This document shows positions 18,636-27,126 of a DNA stretch of 64,000 bases, in pieces. Made by a program: the position numbers and the translations under genes. The stretch is from Parabacteroides chinchillae. GTDB lineage: Bacteria > Bacteroidota > Bacteroidia > Bacteroidales > Tannerellaceae. Each line of letters begins with the position of its first letter. The first letter of the stretch is position 1. A model generated the notes under the pieces. That model worked only from the letters and a program-made list of their open reading frames with translations. It ran no database searches and was not told where the DNA came from. The stretch covers positions 389,797 to 453,796 of the forward strand of contig NZ_FNVS01000001.1 in NCBI RefSeq assembly GCF_900108035.1, read 5' to 3'.

Positions 18636-18929
18636 ATGAAAGCAATATTTATATCATTCAACCAGGCTTATTACGAAATGATAGTCGCCCTTATGGACAG
18701 GAATAACATCAAGGGATTCACTTACTGGGACGTTGTACAAGGACGCGGAAGTAAAACAGGTGAGCCACACTACGGCAATCACGCGTGGCCTACATTAAAT
18801 TCTGCAATTCTTACAATGGTGGAAGATAGCAAAGTTGATCATTTCCTCGATTTGCTACATCAATTAGACCAGCAAACAGAAGCCCAAGGTTTACGTGCAT
18901 TTGTCTGGAATATTGAAAAAACTATTTAG
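18636..18929 (+). CDS. PG0541 family transporter-associated protein (PII-like)
   Basis: 97 residues, a small ferredoxin-like fold of the PII/DUF3240 sort (MKAIFISFNQAYYEMIVALM; GSKTGEPHYGNHAWP). The same order, TolC, adaptor, RND pump and this small protein, occurs in Porphyromonas gingivalis as PG0538-PG0541. The family is thought to associate with the pump, perhaps as a regulator; no mechanism is established. It lies 79 bases after the permease gene, behind a stem-loop, and 11 bases before the response regulator gene. Confidence 0.8.
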   Translation: MKAIFISFNQAYYEMIVALMDRNNIKGFTYWDVVQGRGSKTGEPHYGNHAWPTLNSAILTMVEDSKVDHFLDLLHQLDQQTEAQGLRAFVWNIEKTI

Positions 18930-18940
18930 ATAATAAAAGC

Positions 18941-19660
18941 ATGAAATCATCAGCCAATAATTGTTCCGCATCAGGTAATCCTTTAAAAATACTTGTATTT
19001 GATCAGGATAGCAATTTAGGCAGCATTCTACAAGAATGCTTGATAACGGAGAAATACGACGTTGATCTTTGTCATAAAACAGATCAGGCGAGTGCTCTAT
19101 ATCGTCTAAACAATTATGTAGCATGTTTAATCATTTCGCAGGATACTGTAAAGAGCTATTTTGATTTGGTCACTGATATAAAAGCAATAAATGACGCGAC
19201 TTCAATCATTTTCATCGGATATCACCCAGAAAAAGAAGAAGTGATTGCAGCCTATCATCATTATGCTGATGATTTTATACGTATGCCAATAGGTACTGAT
19301 GTGATAAAAGCACGCTTATATGCAATATTAAGGCGGACATGCAATATTAAAAGCACAACAACATGGTATTATAAGTTCGGAGCATTTACATTCGATTTAC
19401 GGAAACAAATTTTATCCGTTGGCAATAAAAGTACAAGACTCACAACAAAAGAATGCGAAATGCTACAATTACTTTGTGAAAGTGCAAACCAGCTGGTTAA
19501 GAAAGATTTCATATTAAAAATTATATGGAAAAGTGATAGTTATTTTAGTGCAAGAAGTATGGATGTTTACATTACTAAATTACGTCATTTATTAAAAGAC
19601 GATCCCACTATAAGCATTATAAACGTTCATGGTAAGGGTTATAAACTAATCACAAAATAA
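18941..19660 (+). CDS. OmpR-type regulator with a degenerate receiver domain
   Basis: 239 residues. The C-terminal 100 residues are a good winged-helix DNA-binding domain (LTTKECEMLQLLCESANQLV; SMDVYITKLRHLLKDDPTI; INVHGKGYKL). The N-terminal 130 residues follow the receiver fold but lack the phosphorylation machinery: the acidic pair reads DQD (21-23), the position of the phospho-accepting aspartate is Ser66 in LIISQD, the Thr/Ser switch position is Gly, and the conserved lysine before proline is Met115 (DDFIRMPI). No kinase gene is nearby. It probably acts without phosphorylation, perhaps on this operon. Confidence 0.85.
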   Translation: MKSSANNCSASGNPLKILVFDQDSNLGSILQECLITEKYDVDLCHKTDQASALYRLNNYVACLIISQDTVKSYFDLVTDIKAINDATSIIFIGYHPEKEEVIAAYHHYADDFIRMPIGTDVIKARLYAILRRTCNIKSTTTWYYKFGAFTFDLRKQILSVGNKSTRLTTKECEMLQLLCESANQLVKKDFILKIIWKSDSYFSARSMDVYITKLRHLLKDDPTISIINVHGKGYKLITK

Positions 19661-19689
19661 TCTGAAACATAAACCATCATATAAATAAA

Positions 19690-20913
19690 ATGGACAAATC
19701 AATACTATTCACACCAAGTAAGATAGGGCCTCTTACATTAAGAAATCGCACAATACGTGCTGCAGCTTTCGAAAGTATGGCTCCGGGCAATGCTCCTTCC
19801 GAAATGCTTTATAATTATCATAAATCAGTTGCAGCAGGAGGTATAGGTATGACTACTTTAGCTTATGCGGCAGTAACGCAAAGCGGCTTATCATTTGAGC
19901 GTCAACTTTGGCTACGACCTGAAATTATACCCGGCATACGTTATATTACTGATTCTATCCATAAAGAAGGAGCAGCTGCTTCCATCCAGTTAGGACATTG
20001 CGGAAACATGTCCCATAGAAACATTTGTGGGTGCACGCCGATGTCAGCCTCCAGTGGTTTCAATATTTATTCGCCAACCCTGGTTCGAAAGATGAGGCAA
20101 TCTGAAATAACAGCCATTGCCAAAGCATACGGGCAAGCTGTCAAGCTCGCCAAAGAGGCAGGCATGGACGCTGTGGAAATACACGCGGGACACGGTTATC
20201 TGATCAGCCAGTTTTTATCGCCCTACACAAACCATAGGAAAGACGAATATGGAGGAAGCTTGGAAAACCGCATGCGTTTTATGAAAATGTGTATGGAAGA
20301 GGTTATGAGTGCAGCCGGTTCTGATATAGCTGTTTTAGTAAAAATGAATATGCGGGATGGGTTTAAAGGAGGTATGGAACTTGATGAGTCATTGGAAGTG
20401 GCCCGTACCCTACAAAATGAATGCGGGGCACAAGCTTTGATTCTTAGCGGCGGATTTGTAAGCAAAGCCCCCATGTACGTAATGCGGGGAGCAATGCCTT
20501 TAAAAACTCTTACCTATTATATGCCTAATGGATGGCTTCCTCTTGGCGTAAAAATCGGAGGACGTTTTATGATACCCTCTCTACCTTTCAAGGAGGCTTA
20601 TTTTTTAGAAGATGCTTTAAAATTCAGGGCTGCACTAAAGTTACCCTTAGTTTATGTTGGCGGATTAGTCTCCAGAGACAAAATCGACGAAGTTTTAAAT
20701 CATGGCTTTGAATTTGTAAGCATGGCACGGGCGTTAATTAATGAACCTGGTTTTGTCAACCGCATGAAGGAAGATGAACATGCCCGTTGCGACTGCGGAC
20801 ATAGTAACTATTGCATTGGCCGCATGTACTCAACAGAAATGGCATGCCATAAACACATACAAAATTTACCGGCAAAACTCATTAAAGAAATAAAACAATT
20901 GGAGTATAAGTGA
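19690..20913 (+). CDS. NADH:flavin oxidoreductase (Old Yellow Enzyme family)
   Basis: 407 residues. FMN-binding TIM barrel with the signature HAGHGYLISQFLSPYTNHRK followed by DEYGGSLENR. Family members reduce activated C=C bonds with NAD(P)H. The C-terminus has a cysteine group, CDCGHSNYCIG, of the sort that holds an iron-sulfur cluster in the 2,4-dienoyl-CoA reductase branch, but the second flavin domain of those enzymes is missing. It lies 29 bases after the regulator gene and overlaps the SDR gene by one base. Confidence 0.88.
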   Translation: MDKSILFTPSKIGPLTLRNRTIRAAAFESMAPGNAPSEMLYNYHKSVAAGGIGMTTLAYAAVTQSGLSFERQLWLRPEIIPGIRYITDSIHKEGAAASIQLGHCGNMSHRNICGCTPMSASSGFNIYSPTLVRKMRQSEITAIAKAYGQAVKLAKEAGMDAVEIHAGHGYLISQFLSPYTNHRKDEYGGSLENRMRFMKMCMEEVMSAAGSDIAVLVKMNMRDGFKGGMELDESLEVARTLQNECGAQALILSGGFVSKAPMYVMRGAMPLKTLTYYMPNGWLPLGVKIGGRFMIPSLPFKEAYFLEDALKFRAALKLPLVYVGGLVSRDKIDEVLNHGFEFVSMARALINEPGFVNRMKEDEHARCDCGHSNYCIGRMYSTEMACHKHIQNLPAKLIKEIKQLEYK

Positions 20914-21704
20914 TGGAAAACAGATGGGCTTTAATAACCGGAGCCAGTTCCGGTATAGGATATGCTTATGCTGAAGAACTGGCATCCCGCAAATATAATC
21001 TTGTTATTGTCAGCAATGAAGAGCAAATTATACAAGAAAAGGGAAATATTCTTGCCGAAAAATATTCAATCAAGGTATTCTCTTTATACATAGATTTAGC
21101 AGAACCTGATGCTGCAAAAAATTTATATAATGCTTGCTGTCAAAAAAAAATTCAGATAGATATATTGATAAATAATGCAGGAATGTTCTATTTCAAGGAG
21201 TTTACTGATGAAAAAGCAGAGCTGACTGAAAAAATGCTTTATTTACATATCACTACCCCCACCCAGTTATGCTATTATTTCGGCAAAGAAATGAAAAAAC
21301 GCAAATATGGATTTATACTTAACATGTCTTCCATGTCTGCGTGGTTACCTTATCCGGGAATTGCCCTCTATGCCTCTACCAAGCGTTACCTAAAAAGCTT
21401 TTCAAAAGCACTGCGTTCCGAGCTATATGATTATAATGTGAGTGTCACTGTACTCTGTCCGGGTGCGGTATGTACAAATCTGTATAATTTAAGTGATCAT
21501 CTCAAGATCCTTGCCATTAACCTGGGTATCATGATGAGAGCCGAAACACTTGCATATAAAGGAGTAAACGCACTTTTACACCGTAAAGCAATGCTCATGC
21601 CTGGTATATTAAACAAAATAGTTCTTCCTCTTATCCTGTTATTACCTGCAGGATTTATAAGATGGTGTATGCGAAAAAGCAAATTATTACCGACAACTGA
21701 TTAA
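20913..21704 (+). CDS. Short-chain dehydrogenase/reductase (SDR)
   Basis: 263 residues from the ATG at 20913, which overlaps the stop of the previous gene (TGATG) and has GGAG nine bases upstream; a GTG three bases earlier is less likely. Rossmann motif GASSGIGYA, NNAG, and the active-site serine with YASTK (YxxxK) are present. NAD(P)-dependent reduction of a carbonyl or the reverse. Translational coupling to the OYE gene suggests consecutive reductions of the same compound. Substrate unknown. Confidence 0.9.
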   Translation: MENRWALITGASSGIGYAYAEELASRKYNLVIVSNEEQIIQEKGNILAEKYSIKVFSLYIDLAEPDAAKNLYNACCQKKIQIDILINNAGMFYFKEFTDEKAELTEKMLYLHITTPTQLCYYFGKEMKKRKYGFILNMSSMSAWLPYPGIALYASTKRYLKSFSKALRSELYDYNVSVTVLCPGAVCTNLYNLSDHLKILAINLGIMMRAETLAYKGVNALLHRKAMLMPGILNKIVLPLILLLPAGFIRWCMRKSKLLPTTD

Positions 21705-21721
21705 AAAGGATAATAAAATAC

Positions 21722-21751
21722 TTGCCGGATAAAAGAAAAAGCATACCTTTG
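21722..21751 (+). promoter_or_regulatory. Promoter of rplY
   Basis: TTG at 21722-21724, 19 bases, then TACCTTTG at 21744-21751. This fits the Bacteroidota -33/-7 consensus. It leaves an untranslated leader of about 80 bases. Confidence 0.65.
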
Positions 21752-21838
21752 CATCGCTTTTTCAGTCCACGCATCGTGTGATGGAAAAATTAGAAAGCGA
21801 AAACATCTAATTTTGAGTAACACAAATCAAAAAAGAAA

Positions 21839-22429
21839 ATGAAAACATTTCAATTAGAAGGAAAATCAAGAGAAATTGCAGCAGCTTCTGCAGATCAGAA
21901 AAGAGCATTGAAAGCTCTGCGTTCAAACAATCAAATTCCTGCTGTTTTATACGGTGGTGAAAAAGTAGTTCACTTTTATGTAAGTCTGGATGCTGTTCGC
22001 AATCTGATTTATACTCCGGATATCTTCATTATAGATTTAACAATCAACGGTAAGGCAACAAAAGCAATTGTTAAAGATTTACAGTTCCACCCGGTAAGCG
22101 ATGCAATTCTTCACATTGACTTTTTAGAAGTTAACGAAAAGCATCCTGTAGTAATAGAAGTTCCTGTTACTTTGGAAGGCCATGCCGAAGGTGTTAAAGC
22201 CGGTGGTAAGCTAATTCTGCAGATGAGAAAACTAAAAGTTAAAGCTCTTTACAACCAGATTCCTGAAAAACTAGTTATCAACGTAGACAATTTAGGTCTT
22301 GGAAAGACTATGCAGGTAGGTGCATTGCATTTCGAAGGTCTTGAATTAATGAATGCTAAGAATTCTGTTGTTTGCGCTGTTCAGTTAACACGTGCAGCTC
22401 GTGGTGCTCAGGCAACTGCTGGTAAATAA
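21839..22429 (+). CDS. rplY: Ribosomal protein L25/Ctc
   Basis: 196 residues, the long Ctc form: an N-terminal L25 domain (residues about 1-95) that binds 5S rRNA, and a C-terminal beta domain (about 96-185). Typical stretches: RSNNQIPAVLYGG, HIDFLEVNEKHPVVIEVP and EGHAEGVKAGGKL. A short tail rich in Ala and Arg ends the protein. It has its own promoter and an 80-base leader that can fold. A terminator follows, then pth. This rplY-pth-S4 order is common in Bacteroidales. Confidence 0.95.
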   Translation: MKTFQLEGKSREIAAASADQKRALKALRSNNQIPAVLYGGEKVVHFYVSLDAVRNLIYTPDIFIIDLTINGKATKAIVKDLQFHPVSDAILHIDFLEVNEKHPVVIEVPVTLEGHAEGVKAGGKLILQMRKLKVKALYNQIPEKLVINVDNLGLGKTMQVGALHFEGLELMNAKNSVVCAVQLTRAARGAQATAGK

Positions 22430-22463
22430 GATTCTTACTTAGAAAATATTTTCTATAAATAAG

Positions 22464-22497
22464 AAGGGGGCTTTATTCGTAAGAATAGTCCCCTTTC
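22464..22497 (+). terminator. Terminator after rplY
   Basis: AAGGGG pairs with CCCCTTT, with an inner ATTC/GAAT stem on a GTAA loop; a short T-rich tail follows. It may be leaky, since pth has no clear promoter of its own. Confidence 0.6.
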
Positions 22498-22521
22498 ATT
22501 ATATATATAAACCATAAAACA

Positions 22522-23088
22522 ATGAAATATCTGATAACGGGACTTGGTAATATTGGTTCCGAATATTGGGGAACCCGGCACAATATCGGTTTCCGGGTAG
22601 TAAACAAATTGGTTGAAGATGCCGGTGCATTATTCAATGAAGAACGTTACGGGGCTATTGCCCGTATGCGCGTAAAAAATTGCGAACTAATTGTTCTAAA
22701 GCCAAACACATTCATGAATCTCAGCGGGAACGCTGTACGATACTGGCTTCAAAAAGAAAATATTCCTGTTGAAAATCTATTAGTCATAGTAGACGATCTT
22801 GCTTTACCATTCGGGACTCTCCGTTTAAAGCCTAAAGGTAGTGACGCCGGTCATAACGGTCTGAAAAATATAGCTCAGATACTTAACACTCAGGAATATT
22901 GCAGGCTTCGTTTCGGCATAGACAGCAACTTTCCTCGTGGAGGTCAAATAGACTATGTGCTTGGACAATTTACGCCCGAAGAACTAGAGTACATGCCCGA
23001 AAAACTGGAACGCGCATCAGAAATGATAAAAAGCTTTTGTCTTTCCGGTGTTCAAAACACAATGAATCAGTATAATAACAAACAATAA
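22522..23088 (+). CDS. pth: Peptidyl-tRNA hydrolase
   Basis: 188 residues, full length. It cleaves the ester between peptide and tRNA on drop-off peptidyl-tRNAs. Seen: the N-terminal [20 protein letters not shown] with the catalytic histidine, [30 protein letters not shown] and [10 protein letters not shown]. It is followed after 2 bases by the S4 RNA-binding protein gene. Confidence 0.95.
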   Translation: MKYLITGLGNIGSEYWGTRHNIGFRVVNKLVEDAGALFNEERYGAIARMRVKNCELIVLKPNTFMNLSGNAVRYWLQKENIPVENLLVIVDDLALPFGTLRLKPKGSDAGHNGLKNIAQILNTQEYCRLRFGIDSNFPRGGQIDYVLGQFTPEELEYMPEKLERASEMIKSFCLSGVQNTMNQYNNKQ

Positions 23089-23090
23089 TC

Positions 23091-23525
23091 ATGAACGAAG
23101 TACGTATAGATAAATGGATGTGGGCAACCCGCATATTCAAAACCCGTACTATTGCAGCCGAAGCTTGTAAAAAAAACAGGGTAATGGTTGGCGGGGTTAA
23201 TGTAAAGCCCTCTCGTATGATTAAGGTAGGAGATATTATTCAAGTACGTAAACCACCTATCACTTTTTCATTCAAAGTATTGGCTTTGGCCCAAAACCGT
23301 ATGGGAGCAAAATTAGTTCCCGGTTTCATGGAAAACGTAACAACTCCCGATCAATACGAAATATTAGAAATGAACCGGATATCAGGTTTTGTTAACCGTG
23401 CAAAAGGATTGGGTCGCCCAACCAAGAAAGACCGTCGTGAATTAGAACAATTTACGGAACCCGACTTTCTTGATGATGGCTTTGATTTTGAGTTTGATTT
23501 TAATTCAGAAGATGAGGATAAATAA
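23091..23525 (+). CDS. S4-domain RNA-binding protein (Hsp15-like)
   Basis: 144 residues. An N-terminal S4 domain (RIDKWMWATRIFKTRTIAAE, then CKKNRVMVGGVNVKPSRMIK) binds RNA. The C-terminal tail is acidic. The related Hsp15 of enterobacteria rescues stalled 50S subunits that carry peptidyl-tRNA, which fits the position directly after pth. The stop codon lies inside the terminator hairpin. Confidence 0.88.
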   Translation: MNEVRIDKWMWATRIFKTRTIAAEACKKNRVMVGGVNVKPSRMIKVGDIIQVRKPPITFSFKVLALAQNRMGAKLVPGFMENVTTPDQYEILEMNRISGFVNRAKGLGRPTKKDRRELEQFTEPDFLDDGFDFEFDFNSEDEDK

Positions 23526-23557
23526 CAGGCATTTGAAAAAACAAATACCTGTTATTT
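23520..23557. terminator. Bidirectional terminator between the S4 and YwqK-like genes
   Basis: AAATAACAGG and CCTGTTATTT form a perfect 10-base stem, extended by ATTTG/CAAAT. The stop codons of both converging genes lie within the stem. Confidence 0.8.
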
Positions 23558-24028
23558 ATCCTGCTTTTCTTCAGACAATAAACAACCCTCATCATTCCAG
23601 GTTCGCCAGATTCCGGATTTCTTACCTTTTATATAAAACATCTCAAACTTCAGGATACCTTTGTCATTCCAGATTCGCCACGGACCATCTTTTTGGCCGT
23701 CGTGATAAGTAGCTAATGCTATTAAATTTCCTTCTTCATTATATGTACGCCATTCCCCATGAAACTGTCCTTTATAATAAGCGCGTATTTCCGCTGTTTT
23801 TCCATCAGGATAATAAATGACATAAGTACCTTCCGGTCGTCCCGCCTGTAAGTACAATTCCATTTTAAGCATACCGTCATCATAAAATTCGGTATAACGC
23901 CCCGTATAAAGCTTTATTAATGACTCATCCGTATAATACTGCCCTTCACTCAATACCAAATCCTGAGCCAGGCAGGTAGATGCTGACATTATTGAAAACA
24001 GTGCAACAGGAAATGCTTTCTTTATCAT
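23552..24028 (-). CDS. Secreted YwqK-like protein with MORN-type repeats
   Basis: 158 residues from the ATG at 24028, which places a signal peptide (MIKKAFPVALFSIMSAS) at the start; the frame is open to 24103 but the extra residues do not look coding. Five or so repeats of the type GxWxxYxxxGxLxxxxxYxxGxxxG are visible (for example GEWRTYNEEGNLIALATYHD and GPWRIWNDKGILKFEMFYIK). Such proteins are called YwqK family antitoxin in databases, but no toxin is adjacent and this exported form probably has another, unknown role. Confidence 0.75.
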   Translation of the reverse strand: MIKKAFPVALFSIMSASTCLAQDLVLSEGQYYTDESLIKLYTGRYTEFYDDGMLKMELYLQAGRPEGTYVIYYPDGKTAEIRAYYKGQFHGEWRTYNEEGNLIALATYHDGQKDGPWRIWNDKGILKFEMFYIKGKKSGIWRTWNDEGCLLSEEKQDK

Positions 24029-24056
24029 AAGAATTTTTCTAAAATTAATATGTGCG

Positions 24057-24064
24057 CAAAAGTA
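24057..24064 (-). promoter_or_regulatory. -7 box for the YwqK-like gene
   Basis: Minus strand TACTTTTG, 28 bases upstream of the ATG at 24028. This supports the shorter start. Confidence 0.5.
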
Positions 24065-24096
24065 GCCCTGCCTTATTTCAAAACCATTGTAAACAA

Positions 24097-24190
24097 ATGA
24101 CAATCATATGTCATATGCCCCTTCTGGCATACCAGTTAAAGTTGTCATTCTTTTGAAACAGACTTGTAAAAAATTCGTTTGACAACTGTC
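24097..24190. promoter_or_regulatory. Cluster of TGTCA/TGACA inverted half-sites before the TonB receptor
   Basis: ATGACA-6-TGTCAT lies at 24097-24114 and GACA-2-TGTC at 24181-24190; a further TTGTCAT is in between. The cluster sits between the divergent YwqK-like and TonB receptor genes. It may be an operator, but the binding protein is unknown. Confidence 0.35.
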
Positions 24191-24250
24191 GCAACCTCGT
24201 AATATACCTGTTCGATCTTTGCAGCACAATTATATAAAGAAAGAAAACGT

Positions 24251-27082
24251 ATGAAAAGTATCTACAAAAAGATTTATTTCTTTTTATTTTTATTACTCTT
24301 CTCTAACTTTACGGGACTAGCAGACAATAGCAATGGTTCTATAACTGGTACTATTATTGACAAAACATCCAAAGAGCCTTTAATGGGTGCTACCATACAA
24401 TTAGAAGGTACCAGTATAGGAACTGTAACCGATCTGGATGGAAACTTTGTCATTCTCGATATAAATCCGGGAATATATACAATCAACATTAAATATATAT
24501 CCTATACTCCTGTCAAATTAAGTAATGTTACGGTAACTAAAGGACAAAGAACCGTGCTGAATACAGAAATGGTAGAAGCCAGTCTGGCTCTTGAAGGGGT
24601 TACAGTTATTGCCCATGTAAAGCAAAATACGGATCTGGCTATGCTAAAAGCCACAAAAGCTAGTCTTTTGGTTCAATCTGGTATATCAGCACAACAAATT
24701 ATCCGAACTCAAGACCGCGATGCCTCAGAGGTAATCAGACGTATTCCCGGAATCTCTATTATTGACGGAAAATTCGTAATGGTACGAGGGCTGGCACAAC
24801 GTTACAATAATGTATGGATCAACAACAGTGCCGTACCTAGTTCGGAAGCAGATGCACGCGCTTTCTCTTTCGACATCATTCCTAGTTCTCAAATAGATAA
24901 CATGGTAGTGGTAAAAAGCCCGGCACCTGAAATTCCGGCTGATTTCTCTGGAGGATTTATTAAAATAAATACGAAAGATGTTCCTGGCAAAAATGGTTTT
25001 TCTGTCTCCGTAGGAGGAAGCATGAATGACCAGACACATTTCAGAGATTTTCTGTATAGTCCGGGAAGTGCAACAGATTTCTTAGGTTTTGATGGCGGAT
25101 TACGCAAACTGGAAGGTTTCTATACAAATCGTTTGGACAACAATAACAAAACAGCAGTAGAGCATATCACTCGTAACGGATTCAATAACAACTGGAGCGT
25201 TAAAACCAAGACTCCCATTGCCGATTTACGACTAAACGCATCTTTTAACCACAAATTCGATCTGGGAAACGGCAAGAATTTTGCCATTATTAGTGCTATT
25301 AACTACACTAACGCCTATAAGACACAAAATGACATGTTGAATGCCCGTTATAGTCTATACGATGTTGACAAAGACCAACCTGACTATAAAAACAAATATA
25401 CTGATAATGTTTATAGCAATGACATTCGCCTCGGAGGGATGATAAACTTCACTTATATGCCCAACGACCACGACAAGTACGAATTCAAGAATATTATAAA
25501 TCAACTGGGACAAAGCCGGTACACCACCAGAAACGGTATTCTGTTCAACAGCGGACAATATATCCAAAAACAAGAAGAATATTTCTATAGCAGCCGCACA
25601 ACCTATAACGGCCAATTCACAGGCACACACAATCACGATAAATCCAAAACAGATTGGAGTATAGGCTATGCTTATGCCAATAAGAATCAACCGGACCGCC
25701 GCATTATTAACCGCGAAGAAAACGGTTTTGCCGGTGATCCCCACGAAGGCGAAATGCGCATAGACCAGAATGAAATAAAACGCTTCTTCTACAGACTAGA
25801 TGAAAATATCGGATCGGCAACTGTCAATTACCAACGTGAAATTCAGATTGGGAATCTTCAACCTACACTAAAAGCCGGAGCTTATACAGAATATCGTCAT
25901 CGCGAATACAACAACCGTGCTTTTTACTACCGATGGAATAACCAGAATTTGCCATCCGGATTCGAATATATGGATGTTATCGATGAAATACTAATCCCCG
26001 ACAACTTTGGTACAAACAAAGTTTATATCTACGAAGATACCGACAATCGTAACAGTTACAAAGGCAGTAATATTCTCGCCGCCGGCTATCTGGGAATTAA
26101 CATACCTGTCAATAAACTGGATATTTATGCCGGTGTCCGGTATGAATACAATAATATGAAACTAACCAGTTATACAACAATCAAAGACTGGAAAACCAAA
26201 GAATATAAATATCCGAGTAATCATCTGTTCCCATCGCTGAACACAAGCTACAAATTCAATGAGCAAAACCAACTGCGCCTGGCATATGGTATGTCAGTAA
26301 ACCGCCCCGAATTCCGAGAGGTGTCTAACTCTGTATATTATGATTTCGACCTTTTCAGCAGTGTAATGGGTAATCCGGATCTGAAACCTGCTTACATACA
26401 AAATGCAGATATTCGCTATGAGTATTATCCGGCAGCCAGCGAAGTAATTTCCGTTGCTCTTTTTTATAAGCGTTTCGACAATCCGATCGAATGGACATAC
26501 ATAGATAATGGCGGTAGCTACACCTACACCTATGTCAATGCCAAAAGCGCCAACAATTACGGAATAGAAGTTGAGATCAAAAAAAATCTGGATTTCTTAG
26601 GTCTGAAAAATTTCAGTTGGAATTTCAACGGAGCTTATATTAAAAGCAATGTACAATTCGAAAAAAAGAGTCAAGATAAAAACCGTGCTATGCAAGGACA
26701 ATCTCCTTACATCATGAATACCGGATTTTTTTATCAAAACGAACAATATGACATTAATGCCAGCATACTTTACAACCGGATCGGAAAACGTATCATGGAA
26801 GTAGGCAATGCCGACATGACAGAGGACGGCTCCATTAACAATGATTTCCCCGACACATACGAACTGGCCCGGAATACAATAGATATTAATTTCAGTAAGA
26901 AATTTGCCAAGAGATGGGAAGTTAAAGCCAGCATCCGCAATCTTCTGGGAGAAAAAGTGACATTTGTCCAATATCCTAAGTTCTTCGATAAAAACAATAT
27001 ACTTCAAGAACGCACACAAATCACAAAACAGTACAAGCCGGGAAAAAACTTCTTTCTTACACTGAGCTATAGCTTATTATAA
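24251..27082 (+). CDS. TonB-dependent outer membrane receptor
   Basis: 943 residues, signal peptide cleaved near residue 25. Residues about 29-115 are a carboxypeptidase-D-regulatory-like domain (GTIIDKTSKEPLMGATIQLE). A plug domain follows (EVIRRIPGISIIDGKFVMVR), then a 22-strand barrel to the C-terminus, which ends in a hydrophobic strand (FFLTLSYSLL). It imports a ligand across the outer membrane with TonB energy. There is no SusD gene; instead a beta-helix type lipoprotein gene follows after 44 bases. The substrate cannot be read from the sequence. Confidence 0.92.
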   Translation: MKSIYKKIYFFLFLLLFSNFTGLADNSNGSITGTIIDKTSKEPLMGATIQLEGTSIGTVTDLDGNFVILDINPGIYTINIKYISYTPVKLSNVTVTKGQRTVLNTEMVEASLALEGVTVIAHVKQNTDLAMLKATKASLLVQSGISAQQIIRTQDRDASEVIRRIPGISIIDGKFVMVRGLAQRYNNVWINNSAVPSSEADARAFSFDIIPSSQIDNMVVVKSPAPEIPADFSGGFIKINTKDVPGKNGFSVSVGGSMNDQTHFRDFLYSPGSATDFLGFDGGLRKLEGFYTNRLDNNNKTAVEHITRNGFNNNWSVKTKTPIADLRLNASFNHKFDLGNGKNFAIISAINYTNAYKTQNDMLNARYSLYDVDKDQPDYKNKYTDNVYSNDIRLGGMINFTYMPNDHDKYEFKNIINQLGQSRYTTRNGILFNSGQYIQKQEEYFYSSRTTYNGQFTGTHNHDKSKTDWSIGYAYANKNQPDRRIINREENGFAGDPHEGEMRIDQNEIKRFFYRLDENIGSATVNYQREIQIGNLQPTLKAGAYTEYRHREYNNRAFYYRWNNQNLPSGFEYMDVIDEILIPDNFGTNKVYIYEDTDNRNSYKGSNILAAGYLGINIPVNKLDIYAGVRYEYNNMKLTSYTTIKDWKTKEYKYPSNHLFPSLNTSYKFNEQNQLRLAYGMSVNRPEFREVSNSVYYDFDLFSSVMGNPDLKPAYIQNADIRYEYYPAASEVISVALFYKRFDNPIEWTYIDNGGSYTYTYVNAKSANNYGIEVEIKKNLDFLGLKNFSWNFNGAYIKSNVQFEKKSQDKNRAMQGQSPYIMNTGFFYQNEQYDINASILYNRIGKRIMEVGNADMTEDGSINNDFPDTYELARNTIDINFSKKFAKRWEVKASIRNLLGEKVTFVQYPKFFDKNNILQERTQITKQYKPGKNFFLTLSYSLL

Positions 27083-27126
27083 TTAAAATTAAATACATCT
27101 TTATTATTTACTTAAACAAAGAGAAC

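Noticed and set aside
23552..24028. Toxin-antitoxin pair based on the YwqK label
   Set aside because: The protein has a signal peptide and no toxin-like gene is next to it; the label reflects only the repeat family.
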